The notes: generated by a model from the letters alone, not told the origin. Counted from the stretch's first letter, positions 10,706 to 21,711 are shown. The stretch is DNA of 64,000 bases from Pleurotus ostreatus/Saccharomyces cerevisiae fusant (GCA_024196135.1 JAMQCK010000010.1:1-64000), one strand, 5' to 3'. Translations and numbers: made by a program.

Positions 10706-11899
10706 CTACTCGCTCCCAATCCTCTCGTTCATGCCTTTCAGGGAGCTGAAAACAATGCGTGCCGCTCGCTCGACGTCCTCGGTATCCTCCTGGGCGACGC
10801 GCCTGAGCACGGGGACAAGCTTGTCGGGATGCCAGCGGAGGAGCCCGCGGCGGACGCGGTCGCGGAGGGCGTGCTTGTCGGTTGGTGAGGATTGGCCTGA
10901 GCCAGCTTGGGTGGAGTGCCCCGGCGCGTTTGGACTCGAGCGACCAGCCGACACCTGAGCCGAGTTTTCCGTCGAAGTCTGACTTGAGTACTCCGCCGCC
11001 GTACGCATGAACTTCTCGACCGCAGCTTCCGTCACGTCCTCAGGCCTAATCGCGCGTCCGCCCCAGCCCTCCTCTGCCCCGCCGCTCCGCGCGCCAAACA
11101 GGCCAGGCATGCTAGGACTAGAGCTCCCACCCCCCTCATCCTCATCGTCCTCGTCTTCCTCCCCCTCCTCCACCCCAAACACCGGCCACGGCACGTCCGC
11201 AAACCGCACCAAGCCCACCGGCATGCGCGCCACCACCCCCCACTGCGCCTCGTACGCCGCCCACCGACCCCGCTTCACCCGCTCGCGCTCCTCCATGCGT
11301 ATCCGGCGCAGCGCCTGCTTCCGCACGGCCGCGGTGCGCGCGGGGTCGCGTCTGCCACGCGCGTCGCGTAGGGTGCCGCCAGCGAGGACCCATTCTTCCT
11401 CGCCACGCGCTGCTTCAGCAGCTTCGCGCTCTCGGAGGGCGGCGACGTGGGGTGAGAGTGGGGGCGGAGAGAGTTTTGGGGGAGGATTGGCGGCCTGAGC
11501 CTGCACGTGCGGAAAGCGTTTCTCGCTCGGGAACTGGCGCGGAAGGCCGCGTGTTGGCCGCGCGGCGAAGTCAAGGTAAGCGTCGAGTGTGTTGGAGAAA
11601 GAGGTTGAGTCCGAGGGAGGTTCAATGGTGGGCAGAGCATCTTCAAGATCTGCGAGGTAGCCGAGGCCAGTTCGTGGCGCGAGAGAAAAAGTGACTTTGC
11701 GAGCTTTAGGCTGGGGTTCGAAGATTGACGGGCCTGGGTTCAGGGGTGAAAAGGGTGCGCTCTTTTCATGGGTATTTCCATTGCGTGTTGGAGACGAAGA
11801 CGAAGGAGAACCATAAGAACGCGGTGGGGACATCTCGAAGTCGTAAAGCGACGCGTCTAATGCGCCTGGAAGGCCGCGGTAACGGGAGGGTGTCTGCAT
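10706..11899 (-). CDS. NFKBIL1-like protein with a C-terminal J-like HPD segment
   Basis: A single exon encodes 397 residues. The ATG at 11899 is chosen because the frame upstream contains no other ATG. The N-terminal third is proline/serine-rich and disordered. The middle holds a highly basic helix (about 185-225: RKQALRRIRMEERERVKRGR and neighbours), then WAAYEAQW, and FADVPWPVFGVEE followed by an acidic run of E/D. After the IRPEDVTEAAVEKFM segment the C-terminus carries LLRWHPDKL and a final helix. The order basic helix, W-rich linker and RWHPDK near the end is that of the NF-kappa-B-inhibitor-like 1 family, whose human member is linked to mRNA processing. Fungal homologues lack ankyrin repeats, as here. 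It sits between the tRNA and the second P450, divergent from the latter, and is unlikely to be part of P450 metabolism. Confidence 0.65.
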   Translation of the reverse strand: MQTPSRYRGLPGALDASLYDFEMSPPRSYGSPSSSSPTRNGNTHEKSAPFSPLNPGPSIFEPQPKARKVTFSLAPRTGLGYLADLEDALPTIEPPSDSTSFSNTLDAYLDFAARPTRGLPRQFPSEKRFPHVQAQAANPPPKLSPPPLSPHVAALREREAAEAARGEEEWVLAGGTLRDARGRRDPARTAAVRKQALRRIRMEERERVKRGRWAAYEAQWGVVARMPVGLVRFADVPWPVFGVEEGEEDEDDEDEGGGSSSPSMPGLFGARSGGAEEGWGGRAIRPEDVTEAAVEKFMRTAAEYSSQTSTENSAQVSAGRSSPNAPGHSTQAGSGQSSPTDKHALRDRVRRGLLRWHPDKLVPVLRRVAQEDTEDVERAARIVFSSLKGMNERIGSE

Positions 11900-13067
11900 G
11901 TTGAGCACCCTGTTTCTGTGACTGCGTACGGTGTGCAGCAGGCTCAAGCCTTTGAGAAGTTTGCAGAGCTGTGAGAGGGAGCGTTAGAGCCGACTCGGTG
12001 ATGGTGGTTGAAGTTGAACTTTGGTGCGCGTGACACGTGGCATGTGATCGTGACGAGTGATGATGGCAAACAAAGAATAACATAACCCTCCTTGTTCTAA
12101 ACGGCCATCGCCCTCGAGCTATGTTCATCTGGATCCCGGAAGCACTCGCAATTCGACGTCAACCGAGGATAATATATGAAACATCCCTCAGAGTAAACGC
12201 TTACGTTCCCTCGCCAAGTTGCGCCCGCGCAGAATCAGCTCTGGCTTGCCTCAGGCATAGAACGTTTGCGAAGAAGATCAGATGGAGCAGAAGTTCAGAG
12301 CTATGCTATGCTTTGACTTGAACGGCCTTTGAACCCCAGTTGTAGAGTCTGTGGGTCGTCAGAGTCCGGCGAAGAGGTATCCCGGGCTCAGGCGGCGGAA
12401 TGACTGACGAAGACTTCCGTTCTCATTCTATCGGAGTGTATCTGAGAGAGCGACAAGGCGTGTAGGTTCATGAACCATTCAGGAAGCAGCATGATTGATA
12501 GGCGCTTGAGGAACGAAGTCCATCTCGGGCTTCGCTTGTTCTGTCCAAAGGCGAGTGACCGCTCCGAGTATTCATGGCAACTATCATTCACCGGTACCCC
12601 GTAGCCTCATCGCATCGAGAGATGACTGGTGACGAAGACTATATACTATGGTAGGGAGCGAGCATGAATGCGCTTGCAGGCTTCGTGCTCGAAGGCGCCG
12701 TCCAGCACAGGCTACGAGGAACCTCCGGCATATTGGCCTATCTCATATGATCAACCTCAAGCGAAGACTTCTCTCACCATCGAGCTCCTCATCCACAGTG
12801 CGCAACCTGGAAATTAGCCACCGACGATGCCCGGTGAATTCACCCCTGGGGCACCAGTGCGTGGTCACCGGATGTGTTCGACTCAGGAAGACCACGACGA
12901 ATGCATACGCAAGATTCCTCCAAGCAATGTCTCACGCCGCGCTTGAAATAGTGTCAGGCGCCCCTGAACACTGACCTCAACGAATGTACTGAGGCAGGTC
13001 GTACATAAGGCAACCATGCTCGTGAGTGCTCCCCCAACGTATTCTCGCTGTCCTCTCCAATCTCACA
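11900..13067. other. 1.2-kb divergent intergenic region
   Basis: It lies between the NFKBIL1-like gene (minus) and P450 copy 2 (plus). Weak leucine-rich frames occur at 12388-12591 (minus) and 12648-12974 (plus). They vaguely resemble F-box/LRR debris but cannot be assigned. TACATAAGG near 13000 may serve as the TATA element of P450 copy 2. Confidence 0.35.
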
Positions 13068-15497
13068 ATGTCCCTCATCGACTATGGCTTCGCACTCATA
13101 GCCATCCTCGTTGGCGTCGTGGCTTACTGCTTCGCTCGTCGCCATCGCAGTGCACTTCCCCTCCCGCCAGGCCCGCGGAAGCTCCCTCTCGTTGGCAACC
13201 TTCTCGACATTCCAAGAAGCTACGAATGGGAGAAGTACATGGCGTGGGCCAAAGAATTTGGTGAGCGTCGACTTTGGCTTTCTTCGTTATCCTGAATGCT
13301 GACGTCGTCGTCCCTCGCAGGCACGGACATCATCCACCTCGACGTCGTGGGAAAGTCCATCGTGGTACTCGACTCGTACGAGGCCGCAGTCGAACTGCTA
13401 GAGAAGCGCTCGAAGATGTATTCTGATCGGTGGGGACCCAGCCATTATGAACTAGAATATTCGCTAACTCGAATCCCAGACCGTCCTTCCCAATGACCAT
13501 CGACCTCATGGGCATGGACTTCAACTTTGCTTTGGCGCCGTACGGTGAGTGGACTTCTGACGTGAAGATATCCTAACATTGATCATCACTCACCTTTGTT
13601 GCTCCCAGGCGATAAATGGGAAGCTCTTCAGCCTCCATGCGACCACTTGCCTTGCTGACGACCACCTAGGCGCGCCCGGCGCCGCCTCCTGCACGGAGCT
13701 CTCCACGCCACAGTGTCCGTGAACTACCAACCCCTCGAAATTAAGGGCGCGCATGCCTTCCTTCGCGCCATGCTCAACGCGGGCGAAGACGACCTCGAAG
13801 CCGAGCTCCGTCAGTACGTACTATGCTTCATTGTTACCGTCGCTTTCTTCTTCTTCCTTACCCTCAATTGCATTCCTCTCCTTGCTATCTCCCTTCGCCC
13901 CACTCCCACGTTTCATACCGACCCCATGTTCCATGACTGACCACCCACCTCAGCATGACCGGCCGCCTCATCCTCCGCCTCGCATACGGCCTCGACATTC
14001 AGAAGAAGGACGACCCGCACGTCACCGACGCGGAGGTCCTCCTGCGCATGCTCACCAAGTCCTCTATTCAGGGCTCGTACCTTGTGAATAGTGTGCCCGC
14101 GCTGAAGTGGGTGCCGGAGTGGCTGCCGGGTGAGTGTTCTTTCAAATGGTTTTTTTTTTCGATTGGTTTGTAGTGTAGGTTTGAAGCATTAGCTAGAGAG
14201 GGAAGATCGTTGGCTCGGAAGTGAGAAGGTGCAAGCTGACGAGACTGGTATAGGAGCTGACTTCAAGCGCGTGGCGCGGCTGTGGCGCAGGCTTGGGAAC
14301 GCCATCGTGGACAAGCCCTTCCACGAGGTCAAGGAAAGTGTGGTGCGCATCTCATCGTGCCGGATCAAGGATATCCAGCTCACGACGCGGTAAGACCAAC
14401 GGGACGCCTCCCACTCCGTCCTTCACCATCAACTCCCTCGAGAAAAGCGCGGACGAGGCAGTGATCAGGGATGCGGCGGCGACGATGTACAACGGCGGCA
14501 CGGACACGGTAAGCACGGCTACCTACTCCTTCACACACAACGGACTGAAGCTCTCTTAGACCGTCGTCACGCTCCTCAACTTCACCCTCGCCATGCTCGA
14601 GCATCCCGAGATGCAGCGGCGCGCGCAGGCCGAGCTCGACGCCGTCCTCGGGCCGCTTCACGCGCGGGAGGGTATGTCGGGCCAGATGCCGACCTTCGAG
14701 CACGAGTCGCAACTTCCGTACATTACGGCGCTCGTGCGCGAGAGCTCGCGGTACAGACCAGTCACGCCGGTGGTGAGCGTGCGATCACACGTACTTGTGG
14801 GCGTCGCTCATGTAAAAACGTCTAGTCCATCTCGCATGCTTACTCCGGGGCCGAGGCGGACATCTACAAGGGTTACGCGATTTCGAGCGGGTCCGTTGTA
14901 ATTCCGAACGTCTGGTAAGTGCACAAGCTTTCTCTCTGACTGTCGCACTCAAGCATCCACAGGTCCATGATGCACAATGAGTCAACCTATCCGGACCCAT
15001 ACGCGTTCAAGCCCGAGCGATTCCTGACAGCTGAGGGCAAGCTCGACTCTAAGGTCCGCGACCCGGGAGCTATGGCGTTCGGGGTGCGCTGACCTTCGCT
15101 CCCGTCTCCTCTTCCTCCACTGATTATGAATCCACATCATCTAGTTTGGCCGACGCATCTGCCTAGGTCGCCACTTGGCTTATGACTCCATCTGGATCAT
15201 GATCGCGTCTGTCTTGCGCGTGTACAATATTGAGAAGGTATCCCTTTCTGATTCAGGCTTTTTCTCTGCGCGCGGCTCACCCATGTACGCAGGCAAAGGA
15301 CTCGGACGTGAAGCTTATCGAGCCACGTCGGGAGTGGACTTCTGCGCTAGTCCAGTAAGTCCTTCAAAGACTAATGCATCTTCTTGCATATGATCTGACG
15401 CACCCCCAGAAACCCTGAGCAATTCAAGTGCGTCCTCGTCCCGCGCAGTGCAGAAGCGGTCGAGATGATCCGTGCTACGGCGGGCATGGAATACTGA
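13068..15497 (+). pseudogene. cytochrome P450 (array copy 2), microexon donor lost
   Basis: Fourteen exons of the same lengths as copy 1 (first 193, last 88 nt): 13068-13260, 13321-13429, 13480-13544, 13609-13618, 13670-13813, 13954-14129, 14254-14342, 14395-14508, 14560-14772, 14826-14914, 14963-15083, 15145-15237, 15293-15354, 15410-15497. Joined, they give 521 residues with PLPPGPRKLPLVGN, NGGTDTT, ESSR, FKPERFL and heme loop FGFGRRICLGR (cysteine about 447). The only defect is that the 10-nt exon (GDKW) is followed by GG (13619-13620) instead of GT, with no GT nearby. Retaining the intron gives an early stop, and skipping the microexon shifts the frame. All other splice sites are canonical. 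The gene is therefore probably inactive, unless the base is a sequencing error or a rare non-canonical donor is used. Since everything else is intact, the loss must be recent. Confidence 0.75.
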
Positions 15498-16074
15498 GCG
15501 CAACGAGGGCGACTACGGTTTCGTTTCCCTTATCCAAAGCGAAGGAGATGAAGTTGACTATGAGCTGCTGTACTAGGATCTTATCGCCAAATATCAGGGA
15601 TTCAAGGCGACGAGCCGCAAGTCTCACGCTCTCGGTCCATGTTTCTATTTGCGCTAGGTCGTGGCTGAGGACCAGCAATAACTTCTGCGCTCACGACCTG
15701 GTTCACTAACGCGTGCTAACTTTGGGCTGGGAGGGAAAGTGCGTCACCTACTGTCCTTCGATCCTGCCGAGGGTCGCACACGTTGGAGACCACTTATCGA
15801 GGTGTGTAGGCCATCTGGCGGCCTAGTGCTCTTATGACGACGCTCAGCCCTCCTTTTACCGCGCCTAGAAGCCCTTCCGTGTTCTCTGTAGGTAATCTTC
15901 CGCGTTATCGCTCGAGGTGGCTCACATAGGCTGCTCCAATGTCCGCGCTTCAACGCCGCCGAAGCGATTAACCTGCAGGCAGGAACCCACTAGGTCAGCA
16001 GGCCATATAAGAGACCAGTCGTCATATACACGTCTCGTTATTGTTCCCCCTCACTCATCAGCCTCGTAGACACA
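15498..16074. other. intergenic between P450 copies 2 and 3
   Basis: No gene is visible. It contains the promoter of copy 3, including TATAAG at 16006-16011. Confidence 0.6.
16006..16011 (+). promoter_or_regulatory. TATA box of P450 copy 3
   Basis: TATAAG in the context catataagag, 69 nt upstream of the ATG at 16075, with a pyrimidine-rich leader after it. Confidence 0.55.
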
Positions 16075-18352
16075 ATGTCGCTCCTTTTCATCTCGCCCAT
16101 CCTTCTCGCTATGGTCATAATTGTTGTAGGCCTCCGCAGGAGAAAGCGCTACTTGCCGCTCCCACCGGGGCCGAAAGGGCTTCCGCTCATAGGCAACGTC
16201 TTCGACATGCCGACCATGTACGAGTGGGAGAAGTACATGGAGTGGGCAAAACAGTACGGTCCGTGTCGAACTGTCGTCGGCCCACTATTGCGATTATCTG
16301 GTAGGAAAGACTGACTTACCGTCCATCGCAGACACCGACATCCTCTATCTCAATGTAGCGGGAAAGAGCATAGTCGTCTCGACACGTACGAAGCCTGCAA
16401 CGAGCTGCTCGAGAAGCGATCCAGATACTACTCCGGTCGGTTCGTCCTATCGAGTTGCGAGCTTGCATATTTTCGTCTTAGGTTCACCGCAGACCTCCCT
16501 TTCCCATGGCTATCGACCTGATGGGCATGGACTTCAACTTCTCCTTCAGTCCCTACGGTGAGACCTTCATCTACAAGACCAGCTTCGTGTCACTGACCGC
16601 CGCCTTATGTACGCTCTCTAGGCGACAAATGGTAAGCCGTTGGCATCACATGTCTATATCTTCTCACTGACGAGAAACAACAGGCGCGCCAGACGCCGAC
16701 TATTCCACAGCGTCTTCCACGAGTCGGCATCGGTGCGCTTCCGCCCTCTGGAGAAGAAGGTAGCGCATCGCTTCCTCCGCTCCATGCTCAGCGTTGGAGA
16801 GGACGGCCTCGAGGACATGGTCAGACAGTAAGGTTGTTACCTTTTCCTGATTCCCAAGTGCTGAACACCCCCCTCAGCATGGCTGGTGCGCTCGTGCTCG
16901 GCATAGCGTACGGCGTCGACATCAAGAGCGACGAGGACCAGCGCGTGATTGATGCGCGGGCGCTCATGCATATGCTGGCGGGATCAACAATCCAGGGCTC
17001 GTACCTCGTCAACAACGTTCCTGCCCTCAAATACGTGCCCGATTGGATGCCAGGTGCGCAGCCGTGCCAATGGGTTAGCTTTTCGTGCTGACCATTGTTT
17101 GTCTTAATTTGCAGGCGCCGGCTTCAAGCGCGTAGCGCGCGAGTGGCGCCCTCGAGCTCAAGGCATTGTGGACAGACCATTCGAAGAGGTCAAGAAGAGC
17201 TTGGTATGTTCGCTTTTCGAAGTCTCTCCGGGGTCAAAATACTCAGCGCCCGCATAGACCGACGGCTCATTCCACGCCCAATCCTTCGTGCGCACCACCC
17301 TCGAGAAAGGTGGTGACGAGCGCGCGATCCGCGACGCGGCAGCTACGATGTACAACGCGGCAACGGATACGGTGAGCGAAGAGCTTTTCCAGGAGGAACT
17401 TTTGCACTCACAGAAAGCTAGACGGTCACCAACATCCTCAACTTCGTGCTCGCCATACTGGATCACCCCGAAATCCAGCGCCACGCGCAAGCCGAGCTCG
17501 ATGCCGTCCTCGGGCCGCTTCAGACCGCCGAGGGCAAACCGGGCCAGATGCCGACGTTCGAGCACGCATCGCAGCTGCCCTACACCACGGCGGTCGTACG
17601 CGAGAGCGCGCGGTATAGGCCCGTCGTGCCTGCGGTGAGCTTTTGCGGCTCCTGAAGGTTTTTCCTGGCTCACGAGGCAACTCGTAGGGCGTCTCGCACG
17701 CCTACAATGGCGAGCAGCCGGATGTCTACAACGGATACGCGATACCCTGCGACTCCATCATCATACCGAACATCTGGTGAATGCGTGTGGGTTAGCGTCC
17801 TATAGGATCAGTATCTGACCCGCATCAGGTCCATGGCGCACAAGGAGGACATCTACCCAGACTCATTTGCCTTCAAGCCGGAGCGTTTCCTATCTGCTGA
17901 CGGTAGCCTCGACCCCAACGTCCCTGACCCGGCGAAGATAGTCTTTGGCGTGAGTCGACGCGCCTTGGTTTGTCTATTGAGCATTCCTTGACAGTTTTCT
18001 CTGCAGTTCGGCCGTCGTGCATGCCCGGGTCGTCATATGGCCTACGACTCAGTCTGGCTGATGATAGCCTCCATTTTGCGTGTCTACAATATCGAGAAGG
18101 TGACATGAGGCCTGTAAACAGTATTCGCTTGCCGCTCACGACGAATCTTAGGCCAAGCGACCGGACGGGACGGTCATCGAGCCACGCCGGGAATGGCTAT
18201 CGTCCTTGATCCAGTCAGCTAATTCAGCCGAATGTACTTGGGCACGTTACTGACACGTTTTCAGAGTTCCAAAGCCCTTCAAATGTGCCTTCGCACCTCG
18301 TAGCTCGGCAGCGGAGGCGATGATACGTTCAACGGAAGCGATGGAATATTAG
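16075..18352 (+). pseudogene. cytochrome P450 (array copy 3), 1-nt deletion in exon 2
   Basis: Exons: 16075-16258, 16332-16439, 16493-16557, 16622-16631, 16684-16827, 16878-17053, 17115-17203, 17258-17371, 17422-17634, 17688-17776, 17829-17949, 18007-18099, 18152-18213, 18265-18352. Exons 3-13 have exactly the lengths of the other two copies. Exon 2 is 108 nt rather than 109: after GKSIV one base is missing near 16376-16378, which throws the rest of the exon out of frame. Every splice site is GT-AG. Apart from that the product would be about 518 residues with PLPPGPKGLPLIGN, the GDKW microexon, an I-helix reading NAATDTT (the usual GG replaced by AA), ESAR, FKPERFL and heme loop FGFGRRACPGR. 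Either a very young pseudogene or an assembly indel. The altered I-helix would suggest a changed oxygen-binding or substrate pocket if the gene is active. Confidence 0.75.
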
Positions 18353-18442
18353 ACAGAGCACAGAAATGGTGCTGTGTATACAACTTGGGTTTCTGACCGT
18401 GAAATCGGCTCTTTGCCACCGTGTCGACGGGACTTGTACTGC

Positions 18443-19299
18443 TCAAAGCACACCACAATTCCCGACCCAAACCGGCACACTCGGCTTCCCATCCCCTACC
18501 GCCAGTCCATCCACCTTCTCTAAAACCCTCCGTGCTACCTTCCCCTCGTCCCCCTCCAATCTCACCTTCCCAAACACCACGTACTTGCCGCTCAACTTCG
18601 CCAACTTTGCCGAGTCGTCGGTCGTCACGATGAAGAACTGCGACGAGTTGCTGTTCTTGCCCGAGTTCGCCATTGCGAGACTGCCGAATTCGGCTTTGTT
18701 CTTGAGGCCGGGTTTCTCGTCGGCAAATTTGGCGCCGAAAATGGACTTTGAGATAGTGTGAGGTCAGTTAGGTCACGAGTCGTTGAAAGCTATCGAAGGG
18801 ACGCAGGCGGATACGCACTTCGCCTCCGCTTCCGTCGCCTCGGGTCACATCCCCGCCCTGCATCACGAATCCTTTCGCAACGCGATGTATCGGACACCCC
18901 TTATAATGCAGCTTCTTATTCGGCGCGTTTTTGCAATTCCCCCTTTCCCCCGTACACAAGGCGAGGAAGTTCGCCCGCGTCTTCGACAGACCGGGCGACG
19001 CGTCGAGATCGATGATAAGTTTGCCGAGGGAGAGTGGCTCGGGCGGGTCGAAGCGCATAGAGGTGGAGCGCTAGTAGGAGGTTATACAGAGTTCGGGTGT
19101 CGAAAAGTGCGGGTACGACTTATACATCAAGGTCTATGAGGATATCTTGCTGCTCTTCGGATAAATCCTCGGGTTTGGGAGGAAGGCCATAGCTCTCGGC
19201 TTTCCGAGAGAGCAGGTCCAGTGTCGATTGATACTCTTTTGTATTAGATGCATGCTCCTCCTCGTCGCCGGCGAAGATATCGAGGAAGGCGGCGGACAT
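18443..19299 (-). CDS. cyclophilin-type peptidyl-prolyl isomerase with N-terminal extension
   Basis: Three exons on the minus strand (19299-19126, 19070-18819, 18745-18443), both introns GT-AG and in phase 0, give 242 residues. Residues 1-60 are an acidic extension ([13 protein letters not shown]...) with no signal peptide. The cyclophilin fold follows: [25 protein letters not shown], then [13 protein letters not shown] with the catalytic arginine, [23 protein letters not shown] and GKYVVFGKV. It catalyses cis-trans isomerisation of prolyl bonds, probably in cytosol or nucleus. The tryptophan that contacts cyclosporin A in most cyclophilins, just before the LxGKxVVFG loop, is replaced (AKLSGK), so drug sensitivity may be reduced. 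It is convergent with P450 copy 3, whose stop is only 90 bp from its own. Confidence 0.9.
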
Positions 19300-19523
19300 G
19301 GTGGTTGGAGTTAAGAGCGATGTCGCACGGCGAATGCCGAAGCGGAAGCGGATGAAGTTGATCACGCCGATATCACGTGCGCTAAAGTTGAACTTCGCGT
19401 GTTCATCGCGTCTGGCCCGCGAAACGGCCCGTCGAGCCTCATGAATATCGTCCTCAGTTTCTCGCGGGTCTCATCCCGAACAAGTAGATAAGATCCCCTC
19501 GACGACGAAAGCAGCCTACTAGG

Positions 19524-19651
19524 ATTCATAGATTGGCGGCGATAGCATGGTCGACCGACCTCGGCGACCATCCTTATTGGGAACAATGGCATGATGTGGG
19601 TTGTCTAGGCGCCCACCGGACTCTCGTGAGAGATCACTTTGACCATGCAGG
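19524..19651 (+). repeat. inverted repeat, left copy
   Basis: About 100 bp (19524-19623) match the reverse complement of 22280-22380 at roughly nine bases in ten, for example gggaacaatggcatgatg and ggttgtctag. Weaker similarity continues to about 19651. The two copies face each other across 2.6 kb containing only the clp1-like gene. No target-site duplication or open reading frame is evident, so a MITE or solo-terminal-repeat origin is inference. Confidence 0.85.
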
Positions 19652-20640
19652 GTCGCAGTCCCAGGTTGAACATTGCATGCTTCTCCACGTACAAGAGACC
19701 TTGTTCTTCTCCACGTGCAGCCGGAAAAACCAAAGCGCGAATAAATGCTCAATATTTGGGGTGGGGGTATGTGGCTGCTGAGTCTGCTGGGATCACAGCG
19801 AGGCGGTTGTCGTCGACGGCGGTAGATAGAATCCCGACATGCGGCGCCGCTGCACGATTTTACCATCCAATCCTCCACTGCTTCTCGCTGACCTGTCAGG
19901 CGGCGCTCGAGCGGGCGCCACCGTTGCTGTTGGGCGAGGCACCGATGATGAGCAGAGCGGGGCCGCGCCACCGATGTTTTCTGTCAAGCGCAATGCTTCT
20001 GACGCACGCATGAAATACCGCCGCGCTTCTTCGCCCCCTCATGCGCGCTATCCCCATATGTGCACAAAGGAGTATTCTCGTGGGAAGGGCACGAGGCGGA
20101 GAGCGTGGAAGGAATGAAGGCGAGGAACGTGGAGAGCCTGATGCGGGCGGCACATGGGCGGCGCGCGTGGGCTGCAGCGTGCCCGGAGCTCGGAGGGGGC
20201 TATCCACTTTGGGGGAGCGCGGCGGGTTCCCTCCGACCAATCGATGTGCGGGCGGCGCGGTCAGCGCCAGTCATCGCGGCGAGCAGCATGACATCCTGTG
20301 CGAGGGCGACAGCGAGTCACAGCCCGTGCGCTGATGGCGCTGCGAGGGACCGACGATCGCGACACCGCCGAACGATGACTCGGGCGACGGGCCCTGGATG
20401 ACGAGGCGGCGGAAGATATTCGAGCTCGACTGGCGGGGGGATGGGGGGCGCTCTTCGCGCGCCTTCGCGACAATCTTCGACGTGGATCAGGAGCCCTGGC
20501 GACGCAAAACAGACACGGGTCGCGCGAAGCCCGCATCAGCTGCCAGGAGGGGGAGGACAAAGGTCTTTCCTTTTTGGACGGATCCTTTGTACCGCCTGCC
20601 TTTCTCGGACTCATGTCCGGATGGGCAGGCGGGCGCTTGG

Positions 20641-20650
20641 GTATATATAC
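20641..20650 (+). promoter_or_regulatory. TATA box of the clp1 homologue
   Basis: GTATATATAC lies in otherwise GC-rich sequence about 137 nt upstream of the ATG at 20786, followed by a CT/CA-rich leader. Confidence 0.6.
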
Positions 20651-20785
20651 GCGCGGCGGTGCGGGCAGCTGCACAACACCTTCCCTCCTCAGGCAGCGCC
20701 CGACCCGCATTCGCATTCGCATCAGCATACCCGGCTCGCACACACGTCCCATCCCGTCCCATACCCCTCCATCGCATCGGTCAGC

Positions 20786-21711
20786 ATGTTCCAAGTCGCG
20801 TCGCACCCCTCTTCCTTCGCCACACACGGCCATGGGCACCACCACTCGCACCACTCGTCCTCGCATCACTCGTCTGCGCACGGCTCGCACGGCGTCAACT
20901 TGCCCCGGACCCTCCAGCGCCCTCAGTTCTACGATATCCCCTCCCGTAATATCGCGGCGGTCGCGCCAGACCTTGCCAGTGTTCCTATCGAATATGTTCG
21001 CCGCGGACTGTACCCCCGAGCCAGAGAGTGCGTGCCCTCCGATCACTCCTCCATCCCGCGTACTAACCCATACCCAGGATGATCGGCGGTATCTCCACCC
21101 TCAACGTCCCCTCCACCATGCCCGCAAACCACCTTCCCAAGCACCTGAACGTCGGCTGCCGCGCGACCCCCGGCGTCTCCTACCCAACCCACCTCCTCGC
21201 CGTCTGCGCCAGCAAGTCCGGCGACGCGCACGCCAAGCTCGTCCCCACCCACGCGCTCGTCCTCGCCGCGCACTGCGCGCACGTCGAGCCCCTCGACGCC
21301 GCCGCGCCGCAGCCCGGCGGGTCCGTGCTCCCCCTCCGCGTCGTCCGCATGGCCGTCCCCTCGCCCGCCGCGTTCCCCATCCTGCACGCGTACATGTACA
21401 ACCACCGCGCAGACGCGGTCGCGCAGGCGCTCTTCCCCGCGCTCCCCGCCGGTGCCGCGCGCGCGTTCGCGACGCACCCGGGCATCACCGCCGCGCTCGG
21501 CTCGGGGCAGGCGAAGCACCAGCTCGCGGCGCAGCTCATGCAGGCGGAGGGCGGCAACCTCAGCCGGCTCACCGCGGACGCGGCGCATGTGAAGGAGGCG
21601 TGGCAGGATATGGTCTCGCTCGGGATGTACGACGCGCAGCTCTGGGACACCATCGACCTCTGCTGGGAGGTCGTCCTCGCGGCGCTCAACCTCGCCGCTG
21701 CTCAGCAGTAG
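20786..21711 (+). CDS. clp1: Clp1 (clampless-1) homologue, sexual development regulator
   Basis: Two exons (20786-21027, 21078-21711; intron GTGCGT...CAG) give 291 residues. The N-terminus is histidine/serine-rich (about 14-36), followed by DIPSRNIAAVAPDLASVPIEYVR, then a compact domain with YPTHLLAV, VPTHALVLAAHCAHV, LPLRVVRMAVPSPAAFPIL, AYMYNHRADAV and a final helical part with WDTIDLCWEVVLAALNLA. This order and the THxLVLAAHC and PSPxxFPxL motifs are what I recall from Clp1 proteins, which in Coprinopsis and Ustilago are needed for clamp formation and dikaryon cell-cycle progression; the molecular activity is unknown. The assignment is by memory of motifs. It stands alone between two inverted repeats, with its own TATA box. 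A 519-codon frame overlapping it in another register is a GC-driven shadow. The histidine-rich N-terminus may bind metal, but that is speculation. Confidence 0.65.

Larger units (their letters stand above)
19300..20785. other. 1.5-kb region upstream of the clp1 homologue
   Basis: GC-rich with many shadow frames and no recognisable gene. It carries the left inverted repeat (19524-19651) and, at its right end, the TATA element of the next gene. Confidence 0.5.

Noticed and set aside
12388..12974. Weak leucine-rich fragments that might be F-box debris
   Set aside because: Too short and on opposite strands; cannot be tied to any family in the window.
20261..21046. 261-codon minus-strand frame antisense to clp1
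   Set aside because: Low-complexity, no family, explained by GC bias opposite a real exon.
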